64,000 bases of DNA from Massilia solisilvae (GTDB lineage Bacteria; Pseudomonadota; Gammaproteobacteria; Burkholderiales; Burkholderiaceae_D): contig NZ_JANUGV010000002.1 of assembly GCF_024753215.1 (NCBI RefSeq), positions 558,001 through 622,000 on the forward strand, in the 5' to 3' direction. The notes beneath the pieces were generated by a model that had not been told where the DNA came from, ran no database searches, and saw nothing but the letters and a program-made list of their open reading frames with translations. The translations under genes were made by a program, and so were the position numbers. Of this stretch, positions 52,485 through 61,996 are shown piece after piece (within the stretch, counting starts at the first letter, position 1; each line of letters starts with the position of its first letter).

Positions 52485-53063
52485 TTAAGCGTTTCGGCCC
52501 GAGCCGCCCGCCACCGCGTCGGCCGGCAGCTCCATCCACTCGCCCGGCATCAGGGGATGGGTCGCCAGCGAGAACGGCCCGATGCTGGTGCGCACCAGGC
52601 GCAGGGTCGGCAGCCCGACGGCGGCGGTCATGCGGCGCACCTGGCGGTTCTTGCCTTCCTCCAGTGTGATGGCGATCCAGCTCGTCGGCTTGTCCTTGCG
52701 TTCGCGGATCGGCGGGTTGCGCGGCCACAGCCATTGCGGCTCCTCGATGCGCACCGCCCGGCAGGGCCTGGTCACGAAGTCGCCCAGGTCGAGCGGCGCC
52801 TGCAGACGCGTCAGCGCCGCCCCATCCACAAGACCGTCCACCTGCACCAGGTAGGTCTTGGCTTCCTTGTGGTCGGGATGCGCGATCTTGTGCTGCAGCC
52901 TGCCGTCGTCGGTCAGCAGCATCAGGCCCTCGCTGTCCGCGTCCAGCCGCCCTGCCGGGTAGATGTTGGGAATGTCCAGGTAGTCGGCGAGTGACTCGCG
53001 GCCCGCTTGCGGCGTAAACTGGCACAGGACCTGGAACGGCTTGTTAAAGAGGATCAGGGGCAT
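52485..53063 (-). CDS. rluE: 23S rRNA pseudouridine synthase, RluE-like
   Basis: This 192-aa RsuA/RluE-family enzyme begins MPLILFNKPFQVLCQFTPQ, with the catalytic Asp41 in PAGRLDADSEGLMLLT and later KTYLVQVDG and EEGKNRQVRRM. It lacks an S4 domain, which fits RluE (uridine 2457 of 23S rRNA). I chose ATG 53063; a 36-codon upstream extension would run into the icd operator. It is divergent from icd, with the shared promoter module between. Confidence 0.92.
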   Translation of the reverse strand: MPLILFNKPFQVLCQFTPQAGRESLADYLDIPNIYPAGRLDADSEGLMLLTDDGRLQHKIAHPDHKEAKTYLVQVDGLVDGAALTRLQAPLDLGDFVTRPCRAVRIEEPQWLWPRNPPIRERKDKPTSWIAITLEEGKNRQVRRMTAAVGLPTLRLVRTSIGPFSLATHPLMPGEWMELPADAVAGGSGRNA

Positions 53064-53101
53064 GGGAAAGGTCCGAAACCGGAGGCAAATGCAGCGACAG
53101 C

Positions 53102-53165
53102 GTAGCGCCTGCCCGGATACTGGTGCATAATAAATAAACGCTACGTCTTGTGTCTTATAGAAGAC
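53102..53165 (+). promoter_or_regulatory. Promoter/operator module of icd, shared with icd2
   Basis: GTAGCGCC (53102-53109), seven bases, ATACTGGTGCATAAT (53117-53131), then GTCTTGT (53145-53151) joined to GTCTTATAGAAGAC (53152-53165). The order and sequence match the icd2 module; the spacer after the -10-like block is one base longer. The intervening bases differ, so the conserved blocks are likely functional and not simply the result of recent duplication. Confidence 0.75.
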
Positions 53166-53248
53166 CGACATTGTAATCCAGATCGCAGACCATGCCGGAC
53201 CGCCCGGGCCGCGTCATTGCCGCCTGCCACGCATTGGGGGAGAACACG

Positions 53249-54502
<1,254 letters not shown>

Positions 54503-54537
54503 GGCTTCCAGGCCGGTTACCGGACGGCCCCGGAAGA

Positions 54538-54570
54538 GCCCCGCCCCTGCACAAGGGGCGGGGCTTTTTT
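54538..54570 (+). terminator. Rho-independent terminator after icd
   Basis: GCCCCGCCCCT (54538-54548) pairs perfectly with AGGGGCGGGGC (54554-54564) around a GCACA loop, followed by six T residues. Confidence 0.93.
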
Positions 54571-54671
54571 CTTTTGGCGGGACGAAACGCGTATGCATCG
54601 AAAATCGCGTGCACAACTAGACTTTTTGTTCTATAAATACGCGTATTGTTACTTTTTGATAAGGAAACGCT

Positions 54672-56060
54672 ATGCGTCATGCCCGAGACCTCGTCATTGC
54701 CGGCGCGCTTCTGTCCTGCGGTTCCGCGCTGGCCGCGCCTGACCGCATCGACCAGTACATGCGCGCCCAGATGGAACGCGCCCACATCCCGGCGGCTGCG
54801 GTGGCCGTGGTGCGCGACGGGAAGATCGTCAAACTGGCGTCCTACGGGACGGCGGACGTGGAGCAGGGCGTGCCGGCGGGCCCGCATTCGGCATTCCAGA
54901 TCGCCTCCACCACCAAGCTGCTCACTTCCACGGTGCTGATGCAGCTGGTGGGCGAGGGCCGGATCGAGCTCGATGCACCGGTCTCGCGCTATATAGAGGA
55001 TGCGCCGGCCGAGTGGAGCACGATGACGCTGCGCCATCTCGTTTCGCACACCTCCGGCCTTCCGCGCGTAGCCGCGCCGCCCGAACTGGCCACGCCGCGC
55101 GCCGCCGTCGAATACGCCAGCAAGCAGAAGCTGGCCGCCGCGCCCGGCGAGGTGGCGGCCTACGGCTCGGTCGATTTTTCGATCGTCGCCTATATTATTG
55201 AGAAGGTCACCGGCAAGAAGCTCGAACAACTGTTCGCCGAGCGCCTGGCCCGGCCCATGAGGATGGAAGACACGCGGTTTGCCCGTTTCACGTTCTCGCC
55301 AAACAAAGATATCGTCCAGACCGAGCTGGTGCCGGGGCGCGTGACTACCTACCAGTGGAAGGACGGCGCCCAATACGGCTACCGCTACCTGTACCCGGCC
55401 TACACCTTTGCCGCCGGCGGCGCATTCTCCAGCGTCCACGACATGGCGCAGTTCCTGCGGGGGATCGGCAGCGGCAAGCTGCTCGGCGCGAGCCTGCTGG
55501 AACAAATGTGGACCCCGACGCAACTGATGAGCGGCAAGAACGCGCCCTTCGCGGTGGGCTGGACCCGCGCCGATTTTCGCGGTCTGCGCGAGGTCGGCCA
55601 CAGCGGCGGGCCGGCACTGGCGGACCTGCGCTACTACCCCGAGCAAAAGCTGGGCGTGATCGTGCTCACCAACCAGCGCAAGCTGATGCCGGTGCTGGCG
55701 CGCGGCGTCGCCGGCATGGTCTTGCCGGCCGCACCGTTCCTGACCGAACCCGGCATCGCCGACGCCGACCCGGCGCGCACCGCCGCCTTCCGCCGCGCGT
55801 TTGCCCAGTTCGCCGAGGGCAGGGTCGACCCGGCACTGTTCGGCGGCGAACTCAAGTCCGATCTGGCGGAACTGGAAGGGATGCTGGCGCTGCAGCTGGG
55901 AGCGCTGCCGCCGCTGTCGAAGCTTGTGCTGCTGCAAACCTCGAGCGACAACCGCCAACGCACCTATCGTTCGCTGCACGGCAAGGACGACTCGCTGCGG
56001 TGGGTGGTACGATTCGACGAAGCCGGCCTGATCGCCGACCTGGACACGGTGGACGAGTAG
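54672..56060 (+). CDS. Serine hydrolase, beta-lactamase/PBP class C family
   Basis: This 462-aa exported protein has a signal peptide ending SALA. The class C-like active site is visible: S79-T-T-K82 in QIASTTKLLTS, Y164-G-S in AAYGSVDFS, and HSG in REVGHSGGPALAD (the KTG equivalent). The C-terminal 130 residues after the lipocalin-less catalytic domain form an extra region (AFRRAFAQFAEGRVDP, DNRQRTYRSLHGKDDS). It is probably a periplasmic esterase or peptidase; beta-lactamase activity is not implied. AAGGAAACGCT precedes ATG 54672. Confidence 0.9.
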   Translation: MRHARDLVIAGALLSCGSALAAPDRIDQYMRAQMERAHIPAAAVAVVRDGKIVKLASYGTADVEQGVPAGPHSAFQIASTTKLLTSTVLMQLVGEGRIELDAPVSRYIEDAPAEWSTMTLRHLVSHTSGLPRVAAPPELATPRAAVEYASKQKLAAAPGEVAAYGSVDFSIVAYIIEKVTGKKLEQLFAERLARPMRMEDTRFARFTFSPNKDIVQTELVPGRVTTYQWKDGAQYGYRYLYPAYTFAAGGAFSSVHDMAQFLRGIGSGKLLGASLLEQMWTPTQLMSGKNAPFAVGWTRADFRGLREVGHSGGPALADLRYYPEQKLGVIVLTNQRKLMPVLARGVAGMVLPAAPFLTEPGIADADPARTAAFRRAFAQFAEGRVDPALFGGELKSDLAELEGMLALQLGALPPLSKLVLLQTSSDNRQRTYRSLHGKDDSLRWVVRFDEAGLIADLDTVDE

Positions 56061-56082
56061 GCTTGCGGTGGGGAAGGGCGAA

Positions 56083-56110
56083 AAAAAACCCCGCTGGTGC
56101 GGGGTTTTTT
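56083..56110. terminator. Bidirectional intrinsic terminator
   Basis: AAAAAACCCCGC (56083-56094), loop TGGT, GCGGGGTTTTTT (56099-56110). The symmetric A- and T-runs serve both the serine hydrolase (plus) and the cold-shock gene (minus). Confidence 0.92.
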
Positions 56111-56124
56111 GCTTCCTGATGGAA

Positions 56125-56328
56125 TTACACGCCCTGGATATTGGAAGCTTGCTTGCCTTTAGGGCCTTGCGTGACTTCGAATTGGACTTTTTGACCTTCT
56201 TTAAGGGTCTTAAAACCGGCCATATTGATTGCGGAGAAGTGTGCGAACAGATCCTCACCGCCATCATCAGGAGTGATGAAGCCAAAACCTTTGGAATCAT
56301 TGAACCACTTTACAGTACCAGTTGCCAT
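56125..56328 (-). CDS. Cold-shock protein, CspA family
   Basis: This 67-aa single cold-shock domain has RNP1 (KGFGFIT, 13-19) and RNP2 (DLFAHFS, 27-33), starting [10 protein letters not shown]. It binds single-stranded RNA and DNA. The frame is open far upstream (196 codons), but only the ATG at 56328 gives the canonical protein. It is divergent from clpS, with a long leader region between. Confidence 0.97.
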   Translation of the reverse strand: MATGTVKWFNDSKGFGFITPDDGGEDLFAHFSAINMAGFKTLKEGQKVQFEVTQGPKGKQASNIQGV

Positions 56329-56669
56329 AAAAGAACTTTCAGATAAAAACAAATCACACGAGCCATAAAAGCAAGAAGCTTCTTGCCCCCTCCTCAGCCT
56401 GCTCACTCTTATCAACAAGTACATAGTACCTGTCAATGTCTGCATTGTTGTTGCAACAATCTGAGAAGTCAAGCGCTTTTGAACGCGTGTTGCAAATTTT
56501 TCCACATGGCCATGCGGGAGGGGTGCGGCAGGGGCGTGAACGGCCTCTTGATTTCGGCAATCGGGTCGCCATCTGCGCAGTGATCGGAAAACGCGTAAGA
56601 TGGAAAGCAAACGAGAACGTTCCTGATGTTTACACTTTGCACCATCCTTGAAAGCATTAGAATACGTCC
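56329..56669. other. 341-base divergent region between csp and clpS
   Basis: The part next to csp (56329-56460) is AT-rich and pyrimidine/purine patterned, as expected of the long untranslated leader of a cold-shock gene. The part next to clpS contains TTGCAC (56635-56640) and TAGAAT (56659-56664), 18 bases apart and very close to the clpS ATG. No coding sequence is supported. Confidence 0.45.
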
Positions 56670-56972
56670 ATGGCAACCAAGCACGATACTGAACAACTGC
56701 TAGAGCGGCAGACACTCAAGCCGCCCCCTCTGTACCAGGTGGCGCTGCTCAATGACGATTACACACCGATGGAGTTCGTGGTCGCGATCATCCAGGAGTA
56801 TTTCAACAAGGATCGCGAAACCGCAACGCAAATCATGCTTTCCGTACACCGCCACGGCAAGGGCGTGTGCGGCGTGTTTTCCAAAGACGTAGCGTGTACC
56901 AAAGTGGAGTTTGTTTTAACACATGCGCGCAAGGCGGGGCATCCCCTGCAATGCGTGATGGAGGAAGTATGA
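56670..56972 (+). CDS. clpS: ATP-dependent Clp protease adaptor ClpS
   Basis: This 100-aa N-end-rule adaptor delivers substrates to ClpAP. It has a flexible N-terminal arm, then [17 protein letters not shown] (Asn/Asp substrate pocket), [17 protein letters not shown] and a C-terminal helix. The length is typical. The stop overlaps the clpA start by four bases (ATGA). Confidence 0.98.
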   Translation: MATKHDTEQLLERQTLKPPPLYQVALLNDDYTPMEFVVAIIQEYFNKDRETATQIMLSVHRHGKGVCGVFSKDVACTKVEFVLTHARKAGHPLQCVMEEV

Positions 56973-59269
56973 TTGCGCAGGAACTGGAAGTATCCTTACA
57001 TATGGCCTTTGTCGAAGCGCGGCAGGCTCGGCACGAGTTCATCACCGTCGAGCACCTGCTGCTGGCGCTGCTCGACAATCCGTCGGCCGCCGAAGTCCTG
57101 CGTGCCTGCGCGGTCAACATCGAAGACCTGCGCAAGACCTTGACCAATTTTATCGGTGACAATACTCCGACCGTGCCCGGCACCGGCGAGGTGGACACCC
57201 AGCCGACGCTCGGCTTTCAGCGCGTGATCCAGCGCGCGATCATGCACGTGCAGTCGGCCTCGAACGGCAAGAAGGAAGTCACCGGCGCCAACGTGCTCGT
57301 TGCCATCTTCGGCGAGAAGGACTCGCATGCGGTGTACTACCTGCACCAACAGGGCGTGACGCGCCTGGACGTGGTCAATTTCATCTCGCACGGCGTGCGC
57401 AAGGACCAGCAGCTCGACACCCAAAAAGCGTCCGAGGGCGTGGAAGAAGCGCAGGTCGAAGGGCAGACCAAGGAAAGCCCGCTCGACCAGTTCACCCAGA
57501 ACCTGAACAAGGCTGCAGCCGACGGCAAGATCGACCCGCTGATCGGGCGCGAGGACGAAGTGGACCGCGTGATCCAGATCCTGTGCCGCCGCCGCAAGAA
57601 CAACCCGCTGCTGGTCGGCGAGGCCGGCGTGGGCAAGACCGCGATCGCGGAGGGCCTGGCATGGCGCATCGTCCAGGAAGACGTGCCCGACATCCTGGGC
57701 AATGCCGTCGTGTATTCGCTGGACATGGGCGCGCTGCTGGCCGGCACCAAGTACCGCGGCGACTTCGAGCAGCGCCTGAAGGCCGTGCTCAAGCAGCTCA
57801 AGGACACGCCCAACGGCATCCTGTTCATCGACGAGATCCACACGATCATCGGCGCCGGCTCGGCCTCGGGCGGCACGCTGGACGCGTCCAACCTGCTCAA
57901 GCCGGCCCTGGCCAACGGCCAGCTCAAGTGCATCGGCGCGACCACGTTCACGGAATTTCGCGGCGTGTTCGAAAAAGACCATGCATTGTCGCGCCGCTTC
58001 CAGAAAGTGGACGTGAACGAGCCGTCGGTCGAGCAGACCGTGGCGATCCTGCGCGGCCTGAAATCGCGCTTCGAAGAGCACCACGGCGTGAAGTACTCGT
58101 CGTCGGCGCTGTCCACCGCGGCCGAGCTGGCGGCGCGCTTCATCAACGACCGCCACCTGCCGGACAAGGCGATCGACGTGATCGACGAAGCGGGCGCGGC
58201 GCAGCGCATCCTGCCGAAGTCCAAGCAGAAAAAGACCATCGGCAAGACCGAGATCGAGGACATCATCGCGAAAATCGCGCGGATTCCCCCGCAGACGGTC
58301 AACCAGGACGACCGCAGCAAGCTGCAGACGATCGACCGCGACCTGCGCAACGTCGTGTTCGGGCAAGACCCGGCGATCGACGCGCTGGCCTCGGCCATCA
58401 AGATGGCGCGCGCCGGCCTGGGCAAGACCGACAAGCCGATCGGTTCGTTCCTGTTCTCCGGTCCTACCGGCGTGGGCAAGACCGAGGTCGCCAAGCAGCT
58501 CGCCTTTATACTGGGCATCGAGCTGGTGCGCTTCGACATGTCGGAATACATGGAGCGTCATGCGGTGTCGCGCCTGATCGGTGCGCCGCCGGGCTACGTC
58601 GGCTTCGACCAGGGCGGCCTGTTGACCGAAGCCATCACCAAGAAGCCGCATGCGGTGCTGCTGCTGGACGAGATTGAAAAGGCCCACCCGGACATTTTCA
58701 ACATCCTGCTGCAGGTGATGGATCACGGCACGCTGACCGACAACAACGGCCGCAAGGCGGACTTCCGCAACGTGATCATCATCATGACCACCAACGCGGG
58801 CGCCGAGAGCCTGACGAAACGTTCGGTGGGCTTCGTGGATGCGCGTGCGCAGGGCGACGAGATGGCCGACATCAAGCGCATGTTCACGCCGGAGTTCCGC
58901 AACCGCCTGGATGCGATCATCAGCTTCAAGGCGCTGGACGAGGAGATCATCCTGCGCGTCGTCGACAAATTCCTGATGCAGCTGGAAGAGCAACTGCACG
59001 AGAAGAAGGTCGAGGCGGTATTCAGCGAAAAGCTGCGCAAGTTCCTGGCCAAGAAAGGCTTCGACCCGCAGATGGGCGCGCGGCCGATGTCCCGCCTGAT
59101 CCAGGACATGATCCGCAAGGCGCTGGCCGACGAGCTGCTGTTCGGCCGCCTGGTCAACGGTGGACGGGTCACGGTGGACATGGACGACAAGGACAACGTG
59201 ATCCTCGAGTTCCCGGAAGGCGACGCACTGCCGCCGCCGGCCCCGGCCGAAACGGTCGAGATCGAGTAA
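56969..59269 (+). CDS. clpA: ATP-dependent Clp protease ATP-binding subunit ClpA
   Basis: This 766-aa AAA+ unfoldase has an N-domain with two Clp repeats ([19 protein letters not shown]), a first AAA module with [10 protein letters not shown] near 212-221, and a second with [10 protein letters not shown] near 500-509. A ClpP-docking tripeptide-like VGF appears in KRSVGFVDA. It works with ClpP and ClpS. ATG 56969 follows GGAGGAAG. An intrinsic terminator follows the stop. Confidence 0.98.
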   Translation: MIAQELEVSLHMAFVEARQARHEFITVEHLLLALLDNPSAAEVLRACAVNIEDLRKTLTNFIGDNTPTVPGTGEVDTQPTLGFQRVIQRAIMHVQSASNGKKEVTGANVLVAIFGEKDSHAVYYLHQQGVTRLDVVNFISHGVRKDQQLDTQKASEGVEEAQVEGQTKESPLDQFTQNLNKAAADGKIDPLIGREDEVDRVIQILCRRRKNNPLLVGEAGVGKTAIAEGLAWRIVQEDVPDILGNAVVYSLDMGALLAGTKYRGDFEQRLKAVLKQLKDTPNGILFIDEIHTIIGAGSASGGTLDASNLLKPALANGQLKCIGATTFTEFRGVFEKDHALSRRFQKVDVNEPSVEQTVAILRGLKSRFEEHHGVKYSSSALSTAAELAARFINDRHLPDKAIDVIDEAGAAQRILPKSKQKKTIGKTEIEDIIAKIARIPPQTVNQDDRSKLQTIDRDLRNVVFGQDPAIDALASAIKMARAGLGKTDKPIGSFLFSGPTGVGKTEVAKQLAFILGIELVRFDMSEYMERHAVSRLIGAPPGYVGFDQGGLLTEAITKKPHAVLLLDEIEKAHPDIFNILLQVMDHGTLTDNNGRKADFRNVIIIMTTNAGAESLTKRSVGFVDARAQGDEMADIKRMFTPEFRNRLDAIISFKALDEEIILRVVDKFLMQLEEQLHEKKVEAVFSEKLRKFLAKKGFDPQMGARPMSRLIQDMIRKALADELLFGRLVNGGRVTVDMDDKDNVILEFPEGDALPPPAPAETVEIE

Positions 59270-59288
59270 GCGGCTGTCTGCCCACAGG

Positions 59289-59318
59289 AGCCCGCCAAAA
59301 ACATGGCGGGCTTTTTTT
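59289..59318 (+). terminator. Rho-independent terminator after clpA
   Basis: AGCCCGCCA (59289-59297) pairs perfectly with TGGCGGGCT (59304-59312), followed by a run of T to 59318. Confidence 0.93.
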
Positions 59319-59330
59319 CGCCCGAACGAC

Positions 59331-59429
59331 GTAGGGTGGGCGGGTTTCCCGCCCACGCGTTCAGACGGTGCCTGCGTCGCGATACGCATGCAATAGCTGA
59401 ACGCGTGGGCAGAAACCTGCCCGCCCTAC
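59331..59429. repeat. Palindromic dispersed element, copy 2
   Basis: The 99-bp element starts GTAGGGTGGGCGGGTTTCCC followed by GCCCACGCGTTC, identical to copy 1 over this arm, and ends CGCGTGGGCAGAAACCTGCC then CGCCCTAC. The centre differs from copy 1. The final CTAC supplies the TAG stop of the minus-strand HD-GYP gene. Confidence 0.85.
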
Positions 59430-61798
59430 GACGGATGACCCAAATCAGGCGGCGTAGCCAGGCCTGCCTCGAAGCTGAATTTTCCTGACTTGAACACCGC
59501 CAGGCAGGCGTCCACCACGGTCGGGTCATACCAGCTGCCGCGATTTGCCTGGATCTCCGCCAGCGCCGCCGCCAGGCCGAGGCCCGGCCGATAGGGCCGG
59601 TGCGAGGTCATCGCCTCCACCACGTCGGCCACCATCACGATGCGCGACTCCAACAGGGTTTCATCGCCCCGCAGCCCCCTCGGATAACCCGTCCCATCCA
59701 TCCGCTCGTGGTGTTCCAGCACGATGCGGGCGATCGGCCACGGGAACTCGACATCCTTCAGGATTTCATAGCCGGTCTTGGGGTGCAGCTTGATCAGGCT
59801 GAACTCGACGTCTTCCAGCCGCCCGGGCTTGTTCAGGATTTCCGAGGGGACCCGGATCTTGCCGACGTCATGCACGCTGGCGGCAAGGCGCAGCCCTTCG
59901 ATCCGGTGTTCGTCCAGTCCCAGTTCGCGGGCGATCGCCTCGGACAGCATGGCCACGCGGTGCTGGTGGCCCGCGGTGTAGGCATCGCGCATTTCCAGCA
60001 TGGTGGACAGCGTCTGGATGGACGCGACCAGGCTGCGCTGCAATTGGGCTTGATACTTATCGTTCTCGATGCGAATGCGGTCGCGCTCCGTCCTGGCGGC
60101 GATGCTGGCCATCCCGTATGCCAGGTCATCGGCCAGGTCCTTCAGCAGCGTAACCTCGGTCGGTGAAAAGGCGTTCTGCTCCCGCGCGTAGATGGTCAGG
60201 GTGCCGAGCACGTCGTCCTGGTGGATCAGGGGAAGCCAAATGCCGGACCCAAAGCGGTCGGCGACGGCGGCCCGCCACGGTTCAAAACTGGCCGCGCCGG
60301 GAATCTGGTTGACGACCTGCGCCTGGCGCGTCTTGATCGCTTGCCCGGTGGGGCCTTGCCCGTAGATCGAATCGTCCCATCGGATATCGAGGTCGTCCAT
60401 GTTGCCTGCGCACCCGTACTGCGAGACCAGCCGGGCGCGTTTGACGGGGGCGTGTTCCAGTTTGCCGACCCATGCGAGCGCGTAGCCGCCGGTTTCCACG
60501 GTGACCCGGCACACGCTGTCGAGCAGCGCCTGCACATCGCTTGCGTGGATGAGCTCATCGTTGACGGCGGAAATGACCTGCAATGCCCGGTTCGCGCGAC
60601 GCAGGGCGATGTCGTCTTCCTTGCGCTCGTGGCTGTCCCAAATGACGCCGACCAGCTTCAGGGCCGTTCCTGCCGCATCGCGCACCACGTCGCCCTGGAT
60701 CGAGAACCAGCGCCACCTGCCATCGCCCATCTGGACGCGGCATTCCGACTTGTATTGCGGGCCTTCGGCAATGGCGAGCGCGAGCGATGCCGTCACTTCC
60801 TCGCGGTCGTCCGGGTGGACGATCTCCAGGAAGCGCTCAAGGCTTGGAACCGTAAAGCCGGCAGGCCGTTCAAAGAACTCCGCGGCTTCCTCCGAATGCG
60901 ATATTTCCCTGCCGGGCACCATCAGCACCCAGGTGATCATCCGTGCGGCCCGAAGCGCCAGGTGCAGCTCCTGTTCGCGGCGCGCCAGCAGCTGCAGCGT
61001 GTCGCCAAGCTGGGTCGCGTCTTCCAGCGTCGTCACCACCGATACGACCTGGCGGTCCTTGAACTGCAGCGGCGCGGCGTTGACCAGCAGTTTCAGCCTG
61101 TGTCCCGGCCCGTCGGTTTCCATCCGGAACCCCCGCACCGGTTCGCCGGTCCGCAGGACAGTCATGTGGGGCATGTCCGCCTCGGCCAATGGATGTCCTT
61201 GCTCATCGGTGGCGTGGCGTTCGGCGACTTTCGAACGCTGCCCGATCAGCTCCTGCCAACTCATCCCGATCAGGCGCTCGGCCTCGTTGTTGACGAAGGT
61301 GATCACCCCATCCTGGTCCCGCACCACCACGCCGACCGGGATCGCGTTGCAGAGCCCTTTCAGGAGCGCATGCGATTCCCTCAGTTCCCGCTCGATACGC
61401 TTGCGCTCGCGGATCGCGTATTCCTCGTTGAGGGCGCGGGTGATGACAGGCACCAGCCGGCCAAGGTTGGATTTGAGTACGTAGTCCTTCGCCCCGGTTT
61501 TCAGCAACTCGGTCGCCAGCTCGTCGCCCAGCGCGCACGAGACGACAACGACCGGCGCCTCGGGACAGGTCTTCCTGGCCAGTTCGATGGCGGCCCTCCC
61601 GTCAAGTCCGGGTGTTCCGTGCTCGACCAGGACGAGATCCGGCGCGAATCCTTCGAGGGCTTGCTGGAAAGAGGCTCTGTCTTCAACGCGCTTGGCTTCG
61701 AAGGCAAATCCATCCCTTTCCATCACCGAGGTCATCCGAGCGGCGTCGACGGCGCTCGCATCCAGGATGAGGACTTTGCGTAACTCGTTTCTTTTCAT
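59426..61798 (-). CDS. REC-PAS-PAS-GAF-HD-GYP protein (c-di-GMP phosphodiesterase candidate)
   Basis: This 790-aa cytoplasmic protein has a receiver-like domain (about 8-125), PAS (about 145-260), a second PAS (about 280-400, FLEIVHPDDREEV), GAF (about 410-560) and HD-GYP (about 585-775) with HQHRV, SVHDVGKIRVP, HPKTGYEIL and HHERMDGTGYPRGL. The HD pair and GYP are intact, so c-di-GMP hydrolysis is likely. In the receiver the phospho-acceptor position is Glu59 (LVLVEHGTPGLDG) instead of Asp. The last codons run into a repeat element that provides the stop. Confidence 0.93.
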   Translation of the reverse strand: MKRNELRKVLILDASAVDAARMTSVMERDGFAFEAKRVEDRASFQQALEGFAPDLVLVEHGTPGLDGRAAIELARKTCPEAPVVVVSCALGDELATELLKTGAKDYVLKSNLGRLVPVITRALNEEYAIRERKRIERELRESHALLKGLCNAIPVGVVVRDQDGVITFVNNEAERLIGMSWQELIGQRSKVAERHATDEQGHPLAEADMPHMTVLRTGEPVRGFRMETDGPGHRLKLLVNAAPLQFKDRQVVSVVTTLEDATQLGDTLQLLARREQELHLALRAARMITWVLMVPGREISHSEEAAEFFERPAGFTVPSLERFLEIVHPDDREEVTASLALAIAEGPQYKSECRVQMGDGRWRWFSIQGDVVRDAAGTALKLVGVIWDSHERKEDDIALRRANRALQVISAVNDELIHASDVQALLDSVCRVTVETGGYALAWVGKLEHAPVKRARLVSQYGCAGNMDDLDIRWDDSIYGQGPTGQAIKTRQAQVVNQIPGAASFEPWRAAVADRFGSGIWLPLIHQDDVLGTLTIYAREQNAFSPTEVTLLKDLADDLAYGMASIAARTERDRIRIENDKYQAQLQRSLVASIQTLSTMLEMRDAYTAGHQHRVAMLSEAIARELGLDEHRIEGLRLAASVHDVGKIRVPSEILNKPGRLEDVEFSLIKLHPKTGYEILKDVEFPWPIARIVLEHHERMDGTGYPRGLRGDETLLESRIVMVADVVEAMTSHRPYRPGLGLAAALAEIQANRGSWYDPTVVDACLAVFKSGKFSFEAGLATPPDLGHPS

Positions 61799-61996
61799 TA
61801 ATGGTCACCTTGACAGGCCGGCGTCAGTCTAGTCAGGTTTGTAACAGAAAAAACATGACTCCGGTCAAATTTCTGGTAGATGTCAGGACACCAAGACCTT
61901 CGGGGCTCATGGCCAACAAATGCGTTTCCGGGCCTGCCACCCGGATGGTGCCTGTGGCAAACTCATGCCTTCGCGCAACCCATCTTGCACTGAAAC

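Noticed and set aside
56329..56715. Upstream extension of the cold-shock gene to 196 codons
   Set aside because: Cold-shock proteins are about 67-70 aa and the canonical [10 protein letters not shown] start is present; the upstream frame overlaps the clpS region and is the expected leader.
56996..59389. 797-codon minus-strand frame opposite clpA
   Set aside because: Antisense shadow of clpA; no recognisable protein features.
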